In this document: positions 1 through 7,505 of the stretch, piece after piece
Position numbering within the stretch: position 1 is the stretch's first letter
Layout of the letters: every line of letters starts with the position of its first letter
Assembly (NCBI GenBank): GCA_021200935.1
Contig: JAJQFY010000153.1
Span: 15,500-51,674, forward strand
DNA length: 36,175 nucleotides
Reading direction: 5' to 3'
Source: Oscillospiraceae bacterium
GTDB taxonomy: Bacteria; Bacillota; Clostridia; Oscillospirales; Oscillospiraceae
Position numbers and translations under genes: made by a program
Notes under the pieces: generated by a model
What the model was told of the DNA's origin: nothing
Databases searched by the model: none
Seen by the model: the letters and a program-made list of their open reading frames with translations, nothing else

Positions 1-1104
1 AATTTCCGCGAAGGTGGCGAAGAAGGCCACCAGGCACATGGTTTGCCCGCAGGTCGTCCCCGGCTGAATGTGACCGGGCCAGCGGATAATCATGGGAACC
101 CGGTGGCCGCCCTCCCAAATGTCTGATTTGGAGCCGCGGAAGATATAGTTTGGATTGTGTCCGTGCTTGGCAAGCTCCTCGAAGCCCACGATGGAGGAGC
201 AGCCGTTGTCGCTGGTGAACACCACAATGGTGTCCTCCGCAATGCCCTTTTCCTCCAGCTTGTCAATCAGGCGGCCAATGAAGCCGTCTACCTGAAGAAC
301 AAAATCGCCGTAAGCCCCCAGGCCGGAGCGGCCCTTGTATTCATCAATGGGGAGCAGCGGCCCATGCACCGCAAGGGTGGGGTAGTAGATGAAGAACGGC
401 TCCTCACCCCCGGCGTACTCGTCAATTAGATCCAGCACCTTCTGGTCGCAGGTGGGGACGGCCTGCTCCAGGTCAAAGCCGCTCCAGGCCGGGCCCTTGT
501 CATAAAGAAACTCCGTGCCGGGGGAGGCGTGGTCGCAGTCGTCGCTGCCGATGGTGCAGTCCGGGACGGCCTGCGCCATCTCGTTTTCAATGAACAGGTA
601 GGGGGCCTGATCCAGTGAGGCGGCCATGCCGAAGTAGTAGTCGAAGCCCTTTGCGTTGGGGCCGTTTTTGATGGGCTTGGTGTAGTCCAGTCCCAGGTCT
701 GGGCGGCGCTTGTCCACCAGCGGCATATGGATGGTCAGCTTGGTGTTGTCCACTGTCTCCCAGTCCATGCCCAGGTGCCACTTGCCCACACAGGCGGTGC
801 GGTAGCCCTGCTTTTTCAGCATGGAGGCAATGGTCTCCCGCCCTGGCTCAATCAGGGCGCGGGAGGTGCCGGGCAGAACAAGATTTTTCAGCTCAGAGCG
901 CCAGTTATACCGCCCGGTCAGCAGAGCGTAGCGGGAGGGGGAGCAGACGGCGGAGGAGGCATGGCAGTCCGTAAAGCGCATCCCCTCCTGGGCCAGTTGG
1001 TCGATGTGGCTGGTGTGAATCTTGGAATCGGGATTCATGCAGGACACGTCGCCGTAGCCCAGGTCGTCGGTCAGGAAAAAGATTATATTTGGATTTTTTG
1101 CCAT
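1..1104 (-). CDS. Sulfatase (arylsulfatase family, Cys-type), C-terminus outside the window
   Basis: Hydrolyses a sulfate ester; the exact substrate is unknown. The visible 368 residues begin MAKNPNIIFFLTDDLGYGD, with the paired Asp (13-14) that bind the metal. The formylglycine motif CSPSR is at about 54-58, followed by LLTGRY, and a GKWHLG motif comes later. The motif carries Cys rather than Ser, which fits maturation by the anaerobic enzyme encoded at 3993-5105. The alkaline-phosphatase-superfamily segment VFTSDNGC is also visible. There is no signal peptide or lipobox, so the protein is predicted to be cytoplasmic. It would then act on an imported substrate, unlike the exported sulfatases typical of mucin degraders. 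An AAAGGA ribosome site precedes the ATG. It lies 31 bp downstream of the transporter and is probably cotranscribed. The reading frame stays open to base 1, so the gene is cut by the window edge. Confidence 0.95.
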   Translation of the reverse strand, partial: MAKNPNIIFFLTDDLGYGDVSCMNPDSKIHTSHIDQLAQEGMRFTDCHASSAVCSPSRYALLTGRYNWRSELKNLVLPGTSRALIEPGRETIASMLKKQGYRTACVGKWHLGMDWETVDNTKLTIHMPLVDKRRPDLGLDYTKPIKNGPNAKGFDYYFGMAASLDQAPYLFIENEMAQAVPDCTIGSDDCDHASPGTEFLYDKGPAWSGFDLEQAVPTCDQKVLDLIDEYAGGEEPFFIYYPTLAVHGPLLPIDEYKGRSGLGAYGDFVLQVDGFIGRLIDKLEEKGIAEDTIVVFTSDNGCSSIVGFEELAKHGHNPNYIFRGSKSDIWEGGHRVPMIIRWPGHIQPGTTCGQTMCLVAFFATFAEI

Positions 1105-1135
1105 TTTTGTCAGTCCTTTTTGTCGCAAAATACAA

Positions 1136-2575
1136 TCAGAATATCAGATTCGTCCAGAGATAACCAATCGTCAGCAGGAACACACAGCACACCAGCAGCG
1201 TGATAAGGCCCTTGCTGTAGGCGAAGGTGGGCTTGAAGTTGGGGTTTGAAAACATCATGCCGGCGGAGGGAGAGGCAGAGGGCAGGCACACAGCATAGTG
1301 GGTGCCGATAGCCAGGAGGATGACGACGGCATAGATGTTGATGTTCACCGTGTCGGCCATTGCGACCACAATGGGAATCATCAGGCTCATAATAATCAGG
1401 TTCTGGGCCAGGTTTGTGAGGATAACGCTGACGAGAACCATGATTGCCACAAAGACCCACGCGGGCCTGCCGCTGACCAGCGGCGTAAGAACGTTGCTGA
1501 TAAGGGTGACGATACCTGCGTCGTCAGAGGTCAGGGCGGAGCCCATGGGGGCGATCAGGGCGACCATCATGACCATAGGCCAGATTACCCCCTTGGAGGC
1601 GGCTTCCTGAATCCGAATAATAGGCTTTCCGTCCACGCGAATCAGGCAGAGCAGCAGCACCACGATAGAGGCTATCCCCAGAAGGCTCAGGTCGTTGAGC
1701 ATTGTTTTCAGCGCACAGGCGGGCAGAACAGAGGGAACCAGCAGCACCACGATCATGGCGACCACGATGCCGATAACGATTTTCTGGCGGATATTCAGCA
1801 CCAGGGCGTCTTTATTCACAACGCTGTCGTCAATGTCGGAGAGATTGGACACATCAATGCGGAACACGAACTTGCACAGCAGGATGAAGATGATGATGCC
1901 GCAGATGCCCAGAGGAACCATGGCGACGATGTATTTCAGCGGGTCGATGACCATGCCGCCGGTCATGGCGGTGAACTGGTTATTGACGACCAGGCCGTTT
2001 CGCATGAAGGGCAGATAGATAATGCCGATGCCGGAGGCGAAGCAGGTGCCGAATATCATGGCAACGCTCCAGGGACTTTTGCGGTCAATCTTCACTGTAT
2101 CGCACACGGCGAAAATGATCTCCCAAAACAGCAGCATGGCGGCCTCCGGAGAGATGATGGACAGCAGGGAATCCCCCAGCAGCACGGCGAAGGAGAACAG
2201 CCAGGGGCGGCCCCGAAGCACCTTGCGGCTGATAATCCAGTTGGCGAAAAAGTCTGTGACGTGTTCGGCCTGCATGGCGTAAAGAATGATAAACACCATG
2301 ATCATGCCCCACACGGTGGTGGAGCCGAACATGCTGACAACGGAATCGCTGAAGCTGCCCGAGGCAAGGCCCAGCTTAATGATGGCGCACAGGGACGGGA
2401 AGAATACATCCACTGTGGACATACCGTATACGACGCCCACCAGAACGCCCAGCACCTTCATGCCGTAGCTGGTGACAGGCCCCACGCCGGGGAGCGTTCC
2501 GATGACGATCATCAGTGCGACTGTTATAATGCAGTGGATCAGCGGCAGACCCTCTTTTTTTGTCTTTTGAGCCAT
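1136..2575 (-). CDS. SLC13/DASS-type anion transporter (ion transporter superfamily permease)
   Basis: Integral membrane protein of 479 residues with about a dozen hydrophobic segments throughout and no soluble domain. This fits the divalent anion:sodium symporter / ArsB-NhaD ion-transporter superfamily. Family-like features are the paired halves, the internal SPEAAM and NLAQN segments, and a C-terminal PSASPSAGMMFSNPNF stretch resembling the SNT-like signature of DASS carriers. The start ATG follows AAGGAG by a normal spacing. It is the first gene of a leftward unit with the sulfatase, and a good sigma-A-type promoter lies about 115-145 bp upstream. From context it may import a sulfated or other anionic compound, or move out released sulfate or a C3 product. 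Family assignment is fairly secure; the substrate is inferred only from the neighbours. Confidence 0.8.
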   Translation of the reverse strand: MAQKTKKEGLPLIHCIITVALMIVIGTLPGVGPVTSYGMKVLGVLVGVVYGMSTVDVFFPSLCAIIKLGLASGSFSDSVVSMFGSTTVWGMIMVFIILYAMQAEHVTDFFANWIISRKVLRGRPWLFSFAVLLGDSLLSIISPEAAMLLFWEIIFAVCDTVKIDRKSPWSVAMIFGTCFASGIGIIYLPFMRNGLVVNNQFTAMTGGMVIDPLKYIVAMVPLGICGIIIFILLCKFVFRIDVSNLSDIDDSVVNKDALVLNIRQKIVIGIVVAMIVVLLVPSVLPACALKTMLNDLSLLGIASIVVLLLCLIRVDGKPIIRIQEAASKGVIWPMVMMVALIAPMGSALTSDDAGIVTLISNVLTPLVSGRPAWVFVAIMVLVSVILTNLAQNLIIMSLMIPIVVAMADTVNINIYAVVILLAIGTHYAVCLPSASPSAGMMFSNPNFKPTFAYSKGLITLLVCCVFLLTIGYLWTNLIF

Positions 2576-2689
2576 TTGTATGTCTCTCCTTGTACAATTT
2601 AATAGTCTTGTAATGGACGCTCCGTGCTGCCAGCGGCGGTATTCCCCCCCTTCCCGGTTCGTGGTTGACCGAGCGTCTGAGATATGTTT

Positions 2690-2718
2690 ATCATACCAAA
2701 AAGGCCCGCCTGCGTCAA
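2690..2718 (-). promoter_or_regulatory. Sigma-A-type promoter for the transporter-sulfatase unit
   Basis: Read on the minus strand this is TTGACG, 17 bases, TATGAT, each box one mismatch from consensus. It lies about 115 bp upstream of the transporter ATG and points at it. A degenerate copy of the palindrome found near lysR lies just upstream of its -35 box. Confidence 0.75.
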
Positions 2719-2738
2719 TGATTTCAAGGATTAGAACA

Positions 2739-2754
2739 ATTTCTGATTTGGAAT
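2739..2754. promoter_or_regulatory. Possible LysR half-site or degenerate operator
   Basis: ATTTCTGATTTGGAAT resembles the core ATTCCAAATTGGAAT of the strong dyad at 2866-2900. It sits about 20 bp upstream of the -35 box of the transporter promoter, a common activation position for LysR-type regulators. The assignment rests only on similarity and position. Confidence 0.4.
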
Positions 2755-2839
2755 GGAAAAGGTTTGCGTACCAAAAATAAGGCCGGGATTTTCAGAATTT
2801 TTGGCGAAAAAGAAGGGGATGGGCCAGGAAAAAACCAAA

Positions 2840-2910
2840 GAAATTTAGAATTAACAGATTTTGTGAATTTCATAAATTCCAAATTGGAATCCATGAAATT
2901 TAGAAAGAAC
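2840..2910 (+). repeat. Direct repeat GAAATTTAGAA flanking the dyad
   Basis: GAAATTTAGAATTAAC (2840-2855) and GAAATTTAGAAAGAAC (2895-2910) are near-identical and start 55 bp apart. The second copy overlaps the right arm of the large palindrome. They lie in an AT-rich island of an otherwise GC-rich window and may be additional regulator contacts. Confidence 0.45.
2866..2900. promoter_or_regulatory. 35-bp dyad, candidate LysR operator
   Basis: The stretch AATTTCAT-AA-ATTCCAAATTGGAAT-CC-ATGAAATT is symmetric about base 2883. Its outer 8-bp arms are perfect, its inner 7-bp arms are perfect, and only the two 2-bp spacers break the symmetry. It lies immediately upstream of the -35 box of the lysR promoter, in the divergent intergenic region. 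LysR-type regulators normally bind such dyads near their own gene, so autoregulation plus control of the divergent unit is likely. Confidence 0.65.
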
Positions 2911-2916
2911 AATACA

Positions 2917-2946
2917 TTGTAAAGCGGACGGCTCCTGTGATACAAT
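2917..2946 (+). promoter_or_regulatory. Sigma-A-type promoter for lysR and the sulfatase maturase
   Basis: TTGTAA, 18 bases, TACAAT. The -10 is one mismatch from consensus and the -35 is weaker (4 of 6). It lies about 50 bp upstream of the GTG start of the LysR gene and abuts the large dyad, consistent with autoregulation. Confidence 0.6.
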
Positions 2947-2996
2947 ACAGAAAACGCCGTGGAGTCGGCGGTCAGGGAATAGGGGAGGGATATGCC

Positions 2997-3947
2997 GTGA
3001 CAACGCAGCAGATCCACTGCTTTTTGGAGGCGGCGAAGTATTTGAGCTTTACCGAGGCGGCGCGTCATTTGTTCATCACCCAGTCCAGTCTCAGCAAGCA
3101 GATCGCGGCGCTGGAGCGGGAATTGGGCGTGACGCTGTTTAACCGGGGGAACCGTTCCGTCACACTGACGGCTGCCGGTGTGCTGATGCGGGCGGAATGT
3201 ACAAAGATAGAGATGAGTCTTTCTGTGGCTACGAGCCACGCCCAGAGGCTGGCGCAGAACAGCGAGGGGCATCTTTCCATTGGAATACTAGATCTGCTGG
3301 ATCCGAGCAGATTTATCACCCCGGCCCTGCACCAGTTCCAGGAGAAGAACCCCGACGTCCTGGTGGAAATCCTGTGCTGCGGGTTCCGGGAGCTTCGTAA
3401 TCGGGTGGCGCAAAAGCAGATTGACATGGTGTTCACGAAAAAATTCGAGCTGGAGAATATGTCCATGGTGGATTATATCGAGGCGTACCGCGTTACCCCG
3501 GCGGTGGCGGTCAATTCCCACAGCCCCTTGGCGGCGCGGGATTACGTCACCATGAAGGAATGCACGGAGCAGCAATTTGTCATTTTGGATTTGGACGAAT
3601 GCCCCATTCACGCCCAGTCCCTGGTGGAGATGTGCGGCTGGGAGGGGCTGTTTCCCCGTATTGTGCGCTATGCCAACAGCAACGCGGCGCGGCCGCTGTA
3701 TGTCCATGAGGGCTACGGCGTGGCGCTGGTGGACCAGGAGATTGCGGTTCCTGCCTGGGCGGATATCCGGGTGATTCCCATGAAATCCTCCCTGCAGGAT
3801 CTTTTTGAGAACACAAATGTTATCCTGGCCTGGCGCGCAGACACGGCAAACCCGATGGCGGAGCGCTTTGCCAGCGTTGTGAGGGATTTGGCGGTGGAGC
3901 ATATGGACAGGGCGCCCACCACCCGGCTGTATTACGAGCGCCCCTGA
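2997..3947 (+). CDS. LysR-family transcriptional regulator
   Basis: DNA-binding regulator of 316 residues. The N-terminal winged helix-turn-helix is typical of the family: FLEAAKYLSFTEAARHLF, then SSLSKQIAALERELGVTLF at about 10-50. The rest is the two-lobed effector domain beginning near residue 90. The GTG at 2997 is chosen over the longer ORF start at 2937. It has a GGGGAGGGA ribosome site seven bases upstream, and the family N-terminus begins at this point; the longer start would also lie upstream of the apparent -10 box. It is divergent from the transporter-sulfatase unit and 45 bp upstream of the maturase. The natural inference is that it controls both, in response to the sulfated compound or a breakdown product. 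The ligand is unknown. Confidence 0.92.
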   Translation: MTTQQIHCFLEAAKYLSFTEAARHLFITQSSLSKQIAALERELGVTLFNRGNRSVTLTAAGVLMRAECTKIEMSLSVATSHAQRLAQNSEGHLSIGILDLLDPSRFITPALHQFQEKNPDVLVEILCCGFRELRNRVAQKQIDMVFTKKFELENMSMVDYIEAYRVTPAVAVNSHSPLAARDYVTMKECTEQQFVILDLDECPIHAQSLVEMCGWEGLFPRIVRYANSNAARPLYVHEGYGVALVDQEIAVPAWADIRVIPMKSSLQDLFENTNVILAWRADTANPMAERFASVVRDLAVEHMDRAPTTRLYYERP

Positions 3948-3992
3948 GAGAAGGGGCCGAGCATTCATAACCATACCCAGGGAGGAACGACT

Positions 3993-5105
3993 GTGGACAC
4001 GGTATCACTTTTAATCAAGCCCGCCTCTGGCCGGTGCAATTTGCGGTGCAGGTATTGCTTTTACGAGGATGTGACGGAGCATCGGGCAGAGGCCGACCTG
4101 GGCTTTATGACCGAGGAGACCCTGGAACGGCTGGTGGCCCAGGCCATGGAAACCGCCCGGCGGCGGGTGAGCTTTGCCTTTCAGGGTGGAGAGCCTATGC
4201 TGCGGGGGCTGCCGTTTTTTCAAAAATTTGTGGAGCTGGAGGAGCGTTATGGCAGGCCGGGGCTTCAAATCGAACATTCCATTCAGACCAACGGCACCCT
4301 GATAAACCAGGAGTGGGCGGATTTCTTCCGGGAAAATCGGTTCCTGGTGGGGCTTTCCCTGGACGGCACGCGGGAGCTGCACAACGCCAACCGGGTGGAC
4401 GCCAGGGGCAAGGGTACCCGGGACGCGGTTGTTCGCTCCCTGGGGCTGCTGCAAAAAAATCAGGTGGATGTGAATCTTCTCTGTGTGGTAACGGGAGCGA
4501 CAGCGCGGCGGGGGCAGGCGGTCTACCAGAGCCTGAAAAAGCTGGGCTGCCGCTATATGCAGTTTATCCCCTGCCTGGATCCGCTGGAGATGGAGCGGGG
4601 CGGAATGGCCTATTCCCTCTCGCCCCAGCGGTACGGTCAGTTTTTGTGCGTAGTTTTCGACCAGTGGTACCGGGACTGGGCGGCGGGGGACTATGTCAGT
4701 ATTCGTACATTCGATGACTATGTACATATACTGGCCGGGCAGCCCGCTGGTACCTGCGCCACAGCGGGCCGGTGTGGGCAGTATTTCGTGGTAGAGGGGG
4801 ATGGGAGCGTCTATCCCTGCGATTTCTTTGTGCTGGACGAGTGGCGCATGGGCCGCCTTGGGGAGCAGTCCCTGGCGGAGCTGAGCCAGTCGCCGGTAGC
4901 GGCCCGGTTTTGCAGCGAGGGGCGGGGCGCGCCGAAAGCCTGCGCGGGCTGCCCATGGCTGCCGCTGTGCAATGGCGGCTGCCGCCGGGATTGGGTGGGC
5001 ATGGAACGAAACTACCACTGCCAGGCCCTGCGAACCTTTTTTGAGTACGCCTACCCCCGCATGGAGCAGATCGCCCGCCTGGAAAGACAAATGCGCGGAC
5101 GATGA
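3993..5105 (+). CDS. Anaerobic sulfatase-maturating enzyme (radical SAM, SPASM)
   Basis: Converts the active-site Cys of a sulfatase to formylglycine without oxygen, using S-adenosylmethionine and iron-sulfur clusters in the cytoplasm. The 370-residue protein has the radical SAM motif CNLRCRYC (Cys 15, 19, 22). QGGEPML follows at about 64, then QTNGTL. The cysteine-rich C-terminal SPASM region includes GRCGQY, YPCDFF, CAGCPWLPLCNGGC and a final HCQA. Length and motif order match anSME proteins. It starts at GTG with GGAGG seven bases upstream, 45 bp after lysR, probably in the same transcript. Its client is most likely the Cys-type sulfatase at 1-1104. Other SPASM peptide-modifying enzymes are possible, but the context makes this call strong. 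Confidence 0.93.
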   Translation: MDTVSLLIKPASGRCNLRCRYCFYEDVTEHRAEADLGFMTEETLERLVAQAMETARRRVSFAFQGGEPMLRGLPFFQKFVELEERYGRPGLQIEHSIQTNGTLINQEWADFFRENRFLVGLSLDGTRELHNANRVDARGKGTRDAVVRSLGLLQKNQVDVNLLCVVTGATARRGQAVYQSLKKLGCRYMQFIPCLDPLEMERGGMAYSLSPQRYGQFLCVVFDQWYRDWAAGDYVSIRTFDDYVHILAGQPAGTCATAGRCGQYFVVEGDGSVYPCDFFVLDEWRMGRLGEQSLAELSQSPVAARFCSEGRGAPKACAGCPWLPLCNGGCRRDWVGMERNYHCQALRTFFEYAYPRMEQIARLERQMRGR

Positions 5106-5127
5106 ATGGATTATATAGCTTTGCGGA

Positions 5128-5154
5128 AGCCCTGCGGCGACAAGCCGCAGGGCT
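5128..5154. terminator. Hairpin between convergent genes, probable bidirectional terminator
   Basis: AGCCCTGCGGC and GCCGCAGGGCT form a perfect 11-bp GC-rich stem around a 5-base loop. It lies exactly in the 55-bp gap between the convergent maturase and LarA-like genes. A clear T-run is missing on either strand, so termination efficiency is uncertain. Confidence 0.65.
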
Positions 5155-5160
5155 GTGCTA

Positions 5161-6657
5161 TTATCCGCAGCAGGGGTGATGGGTGGTGTCGTCCCGGCTG
5201 TGGTTGTTTTGGCTGGGATCCTTCATGCACAGATGCACGGCGGTGGTGGTGAAGGCGCGGGGGAGGGCCAGAATGTTGGGATTGGGGCCGACGATTTTGC
5301 GCTTGGCATCCTCCATCGCCTCCTCCACAGTGGCGCGTGTCTTGAGACCCATGCCGCGGGCAATGCCCGGTTCCCGTGCGCCTATGATATAGATGGCGCT
5401 GGTGTTCATCTCCGCGATATGGCCGCAGCTCATCATGGAGAAGCCGTGGAAGGGGTGGAAGGCGTTGGCGTAACGATACTTGCGGATGTATTCCGGGTTG
5501 GTGGCGAAATATTCCCCGTAGCGGTTCATATCCGGCAGAATCTGCATATAGTCGTGCTGGAACATTTCATACAGCTCCCGGAGATAGGGCCAGCGCTCGT
5601 CGTGGAACCAGCCGTCACAGATAGAGGGGACAATGAACACGCAGCGGTCGGACAAAATCCGTTTGTGGCGGATGACCTGGGCGGACAGGGCCTGCATCAT
5701 CTGGATAGGGTTGGTACCCATGCCGTTGCCGTAGTGGAAGTTGGTGGGCATACCGAATACCACCACGTCGTATTGCTTTTCCGCCCAATGGACATAGGTG
5801 CGCTTGTCGGCCACAGCCCAGCTCACAGGCTGCATTTCCTTCGCGTAGCCGGAGAAAATGGCGATTTGGCGGGATTTGCTGTCCAGCACCGCGTCGCAGC
5901 AGAAGAATTTCTTCCCCATCTTTTCCTCCATGAACATCCCCTGCTGGTCGAACTTGTTCCGCATTTCGCTGTTGGTGGATACGGGGACAAAATCAGGCCG
6001 GTGCATGACCTGGGGGACGTGATGGGCGGCAATGCTCCGCCAGTGGGTAATGCCGGTGGCACAGTGCTTATAGCCCCCGGAATAGCCGCCGTAGGGGTTG
6101 CCCTGGGTGTGGCCAATCAGGATGGCCACGTCCGCGTCGTAGACGTATTTGTTCATAATGACATGGTCGCCGTGGCTTGTATAGCCCAGGTCAACCAGGT
6201 GATCATAGTCCTCTGAGTCGTGGCTGGTGATCTGGCCGGTGGGATAGAACTGGGAAAAGAGCTGCTCGCCCAGGATGGTTTTCATCTCCGGCACGGTGGC
6301 GCGGGGGTGCAGACCGTTGGAAAACAGCAGCAGCACGTCCTGCTGCCGGACGCCGACGCTGTATAGCTCGTCCAGGCAGGCGGTAATGGCTACCTTGCGG
6401 TGGGAGGTGGGCTGGTTGCCGCCCTTGACGATGTCGGGGATGACGATCACCACCTTGTCTCCCGCCTTGGCAATCTCTCCCAGGGCGGGCATACCGATGG
6501 GGCTACGGATGGATTCCAGAGTGGCGGCATACAGACTGTCCCAGTCCTGGGGCAGGCAGGGCGGATCCGGCACCGTCTCGCCGGGGATGAAGACGTCTGT
6601 GCTGTCGGGCAGATCGGCGGACATCATGCCGTTGCCGTATTCAAAATCTAGCTTCAT
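5161..6657 (-). CDS. LarA-like protein (nickel-dependent lactate racemase family), extended and atypical
   Basis: Family members racemise or epimerise 2-hydroxy acids using the nickel-pincer nucleotide. The protein has 498 residues against about 425 for classical LarA. Recognisable pieces are MKLDFEYGNG at the start, IVIPDIVKGG (about 71-80, cofactor-site Asp), GLHPRA (His117, like catalytic His108) and GGYSGGYKH (Lys197, like the pincer Lys184). His213 sits where the nickel-ligand His200 is expected. Two deviations stand out. The second catalytic His (His174 of LarA) is Asn187, and the cofactor-site Arg after the PD motif is Lys. The tail ends HSRDDTTHHPCCG, a possible metal-binding sequence. 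The ATG at 6657 is preferred to the upstream GTG because GAGGAG precedes it and the family N-terminus starts there. It is last in the operon. No larB, larC or larE is in the window, so cofactor supply is unknown. Substrate unknown. Confidence 0.82.
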   Translation of the reverse strand: MKLDFEYGNGMMSADLPDSTDVFIPGETVPDPPCLPQDWDSLYAATLESIRSPIGMPALGEIAKAGDKVVIVIPDIVKGGNQPTSHRKVAITACLDELYSVGVRQQDVLLLFSNGLHPRATVPEMKTILGEQLFSQFYPTGQITSHDSEDYDHLVDLGYTSHGDHVIMNKYVYDADVAILIGHTQGNPYGGYSGGYKHCATGITHWRSIAAHHVPQVMHRPDFVPVSTNSEMRNKFDQQGMFMEEKMGKKFFCCDAVLDSKSRQIAIFSGYAKEMQPVSWAVADKRTYVHWAEKQYDVVVFGMPTNFHYGNGMGTNPIQMMQALSAQVIRHKRILSDRCVFIVPSICDGWFHDERWPYLRELYEMFQHDYMQILPDMNRYGEYFATNPEYIRKYRYANAFHPFHGFSMMSCGHIAEMNTSAIYIIGAREPGIARGMGLKTRATVEEAMEDAKRKIVGPNPNILALPRAFTTTAVHLCMKDPSQNNHSRDDTTHHPCCG

Positions 6658-6665
6658 AGCGCTCC

Positions 6666-7505
6666 TCACTTTCCAAGATAGAGGCGGATAATTTCAAGGT
6701 ATTCCTCCGGGTAAAAGCCGATTTCCCCGGAAAACCGGGTCAGGGCGATAAGCCCCCCGTCAATTTCCGGGATGGAGGCCAGCATGGCGGCGTTGTCCGC
6801 CTTCAGCCCGCCGCCGTAGACCACCGGGACGGTCTGCCCCGCCTGCTCCTTGATGAAGCGGGCGATTTTGGTGATATAGGGCTTGTCCGCCGGGGTCTTT
6901 CCCGGCCCGATGGACCAAACCGGCTCATAGCCGATGGCAACGCCGCTTAAATCGGCCCCGGCCAGCCCAATGGAGAGCTGCTGACCTAATACCTGCTGCC
7001 ACTGCTCCTGCTCCTCGGAGCGTTCGCCGATGCAGTAAAGAACCTTCAGTCCGGCCCGCTGGGCGGCCAGAACCTCCTGGTTCAGCAGCCGGTTGACGGC
7101 GGCGGGGTCAGAAGCTCCGGCCTCCGCCAGAATACCGGCCTTGTCGTTTCGCTCCTCACAGTGGCCGATCAGCGTCCAGCCGCAGCCCATGGCCCGAACG
7201 ACGGCGGCGGGGCGGTTTGTGGTGAAGGCCCCGAAATTCCCGCCCACGGCCACGTCCTCCCGGAACACGCCCTGGGAGCCAAGGGAAAGGGGTACATTCT
7301 CCGGCAAGGCGGCAGCGACGGAGAGGAGATGAGCCTCCGGCAGGAAGTCCACGAAGGCGACCTGCGCTGGGTCGTAGCCCCCAAGGCCCTTCGCGGTCTC
7401 CCGGACGATATAGCCGCCCCACTGCTCCAGCGGCGCGATGCGGTTGACGCCGCCCAGCTCCGCGGGAACGTCAAAGCGTTTCAGGTTTAAAAAGATGTAT
7501 TTCAT
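6666..7505 (-). CDS. Triose-phosphate isomerase-like protein with altered phosphate site
   Basis: A TIM barrel of 279 residues that would interconvert an aldose and ketose of three carbons. Catalytic residues are kept: Asn7 and Lys9 (NLK for the usual NWK), His115 and nearby Glu in GHCEER, and Glu194 in GYEPVWSIG, with the flexible loop PGKTPA. The two phosphate-gripping loops are not canonical. YGGSV is YGGGL (230-234), and the usual VGGASL is IALTRF (253-258). It is also longer than normal TPI (about 250). Its ATG overlaps the stop of the PGI-like gene (ATGA), and it lies 8 bp before the LarA-like gene. The altered loops suggest a substrate with something other than an ordinary phosphate, for example a three-carbon sulfonate or sulfate ester. 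A divergent but ordinary TPI cannot be excluded. Confidence 0.85.
   Translation of the reverse strand: MKYIFLNLKRFDVPAELGGVNRIAPLEQWGGYIVRETAKGLGGYDPAQVAFVDFLPEAHLLSVAAALPENVPLSLGSQGVFREDVAVGGNFGAFTTNRPAAVVRAMGCGWTLIGHCEERNDKAGILAEAGASDPAAVNRLLNQEVLAAQRAGLKVLYCIGERSEEQEQWQQVLGQQLSIGLAGADLSGVAIGYEPVWSIGPGKTPADKPYITKIARFIKEQAGQTVPVVYGGGLKADNAAMLASIPEIDGGLIALTRFSGEIGFYPEEYLEIIRLYLGK

Noticed and set aside
1298-2602. Plus-strand 434-residue ORF opposite the transporter
   Set aside because: It is very rich in His, Asp, Gln and Gly with no recognisable domain, which is the antisense shadow of a hydrophobic membrane gene. No ribosome site.
5155-6216. Plus-strand 353-residue ORF opposite the LarA-like gene
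   Set aside because: His/Val/Gly-rich shadow of a gene with clear family motifs on the minus strand.
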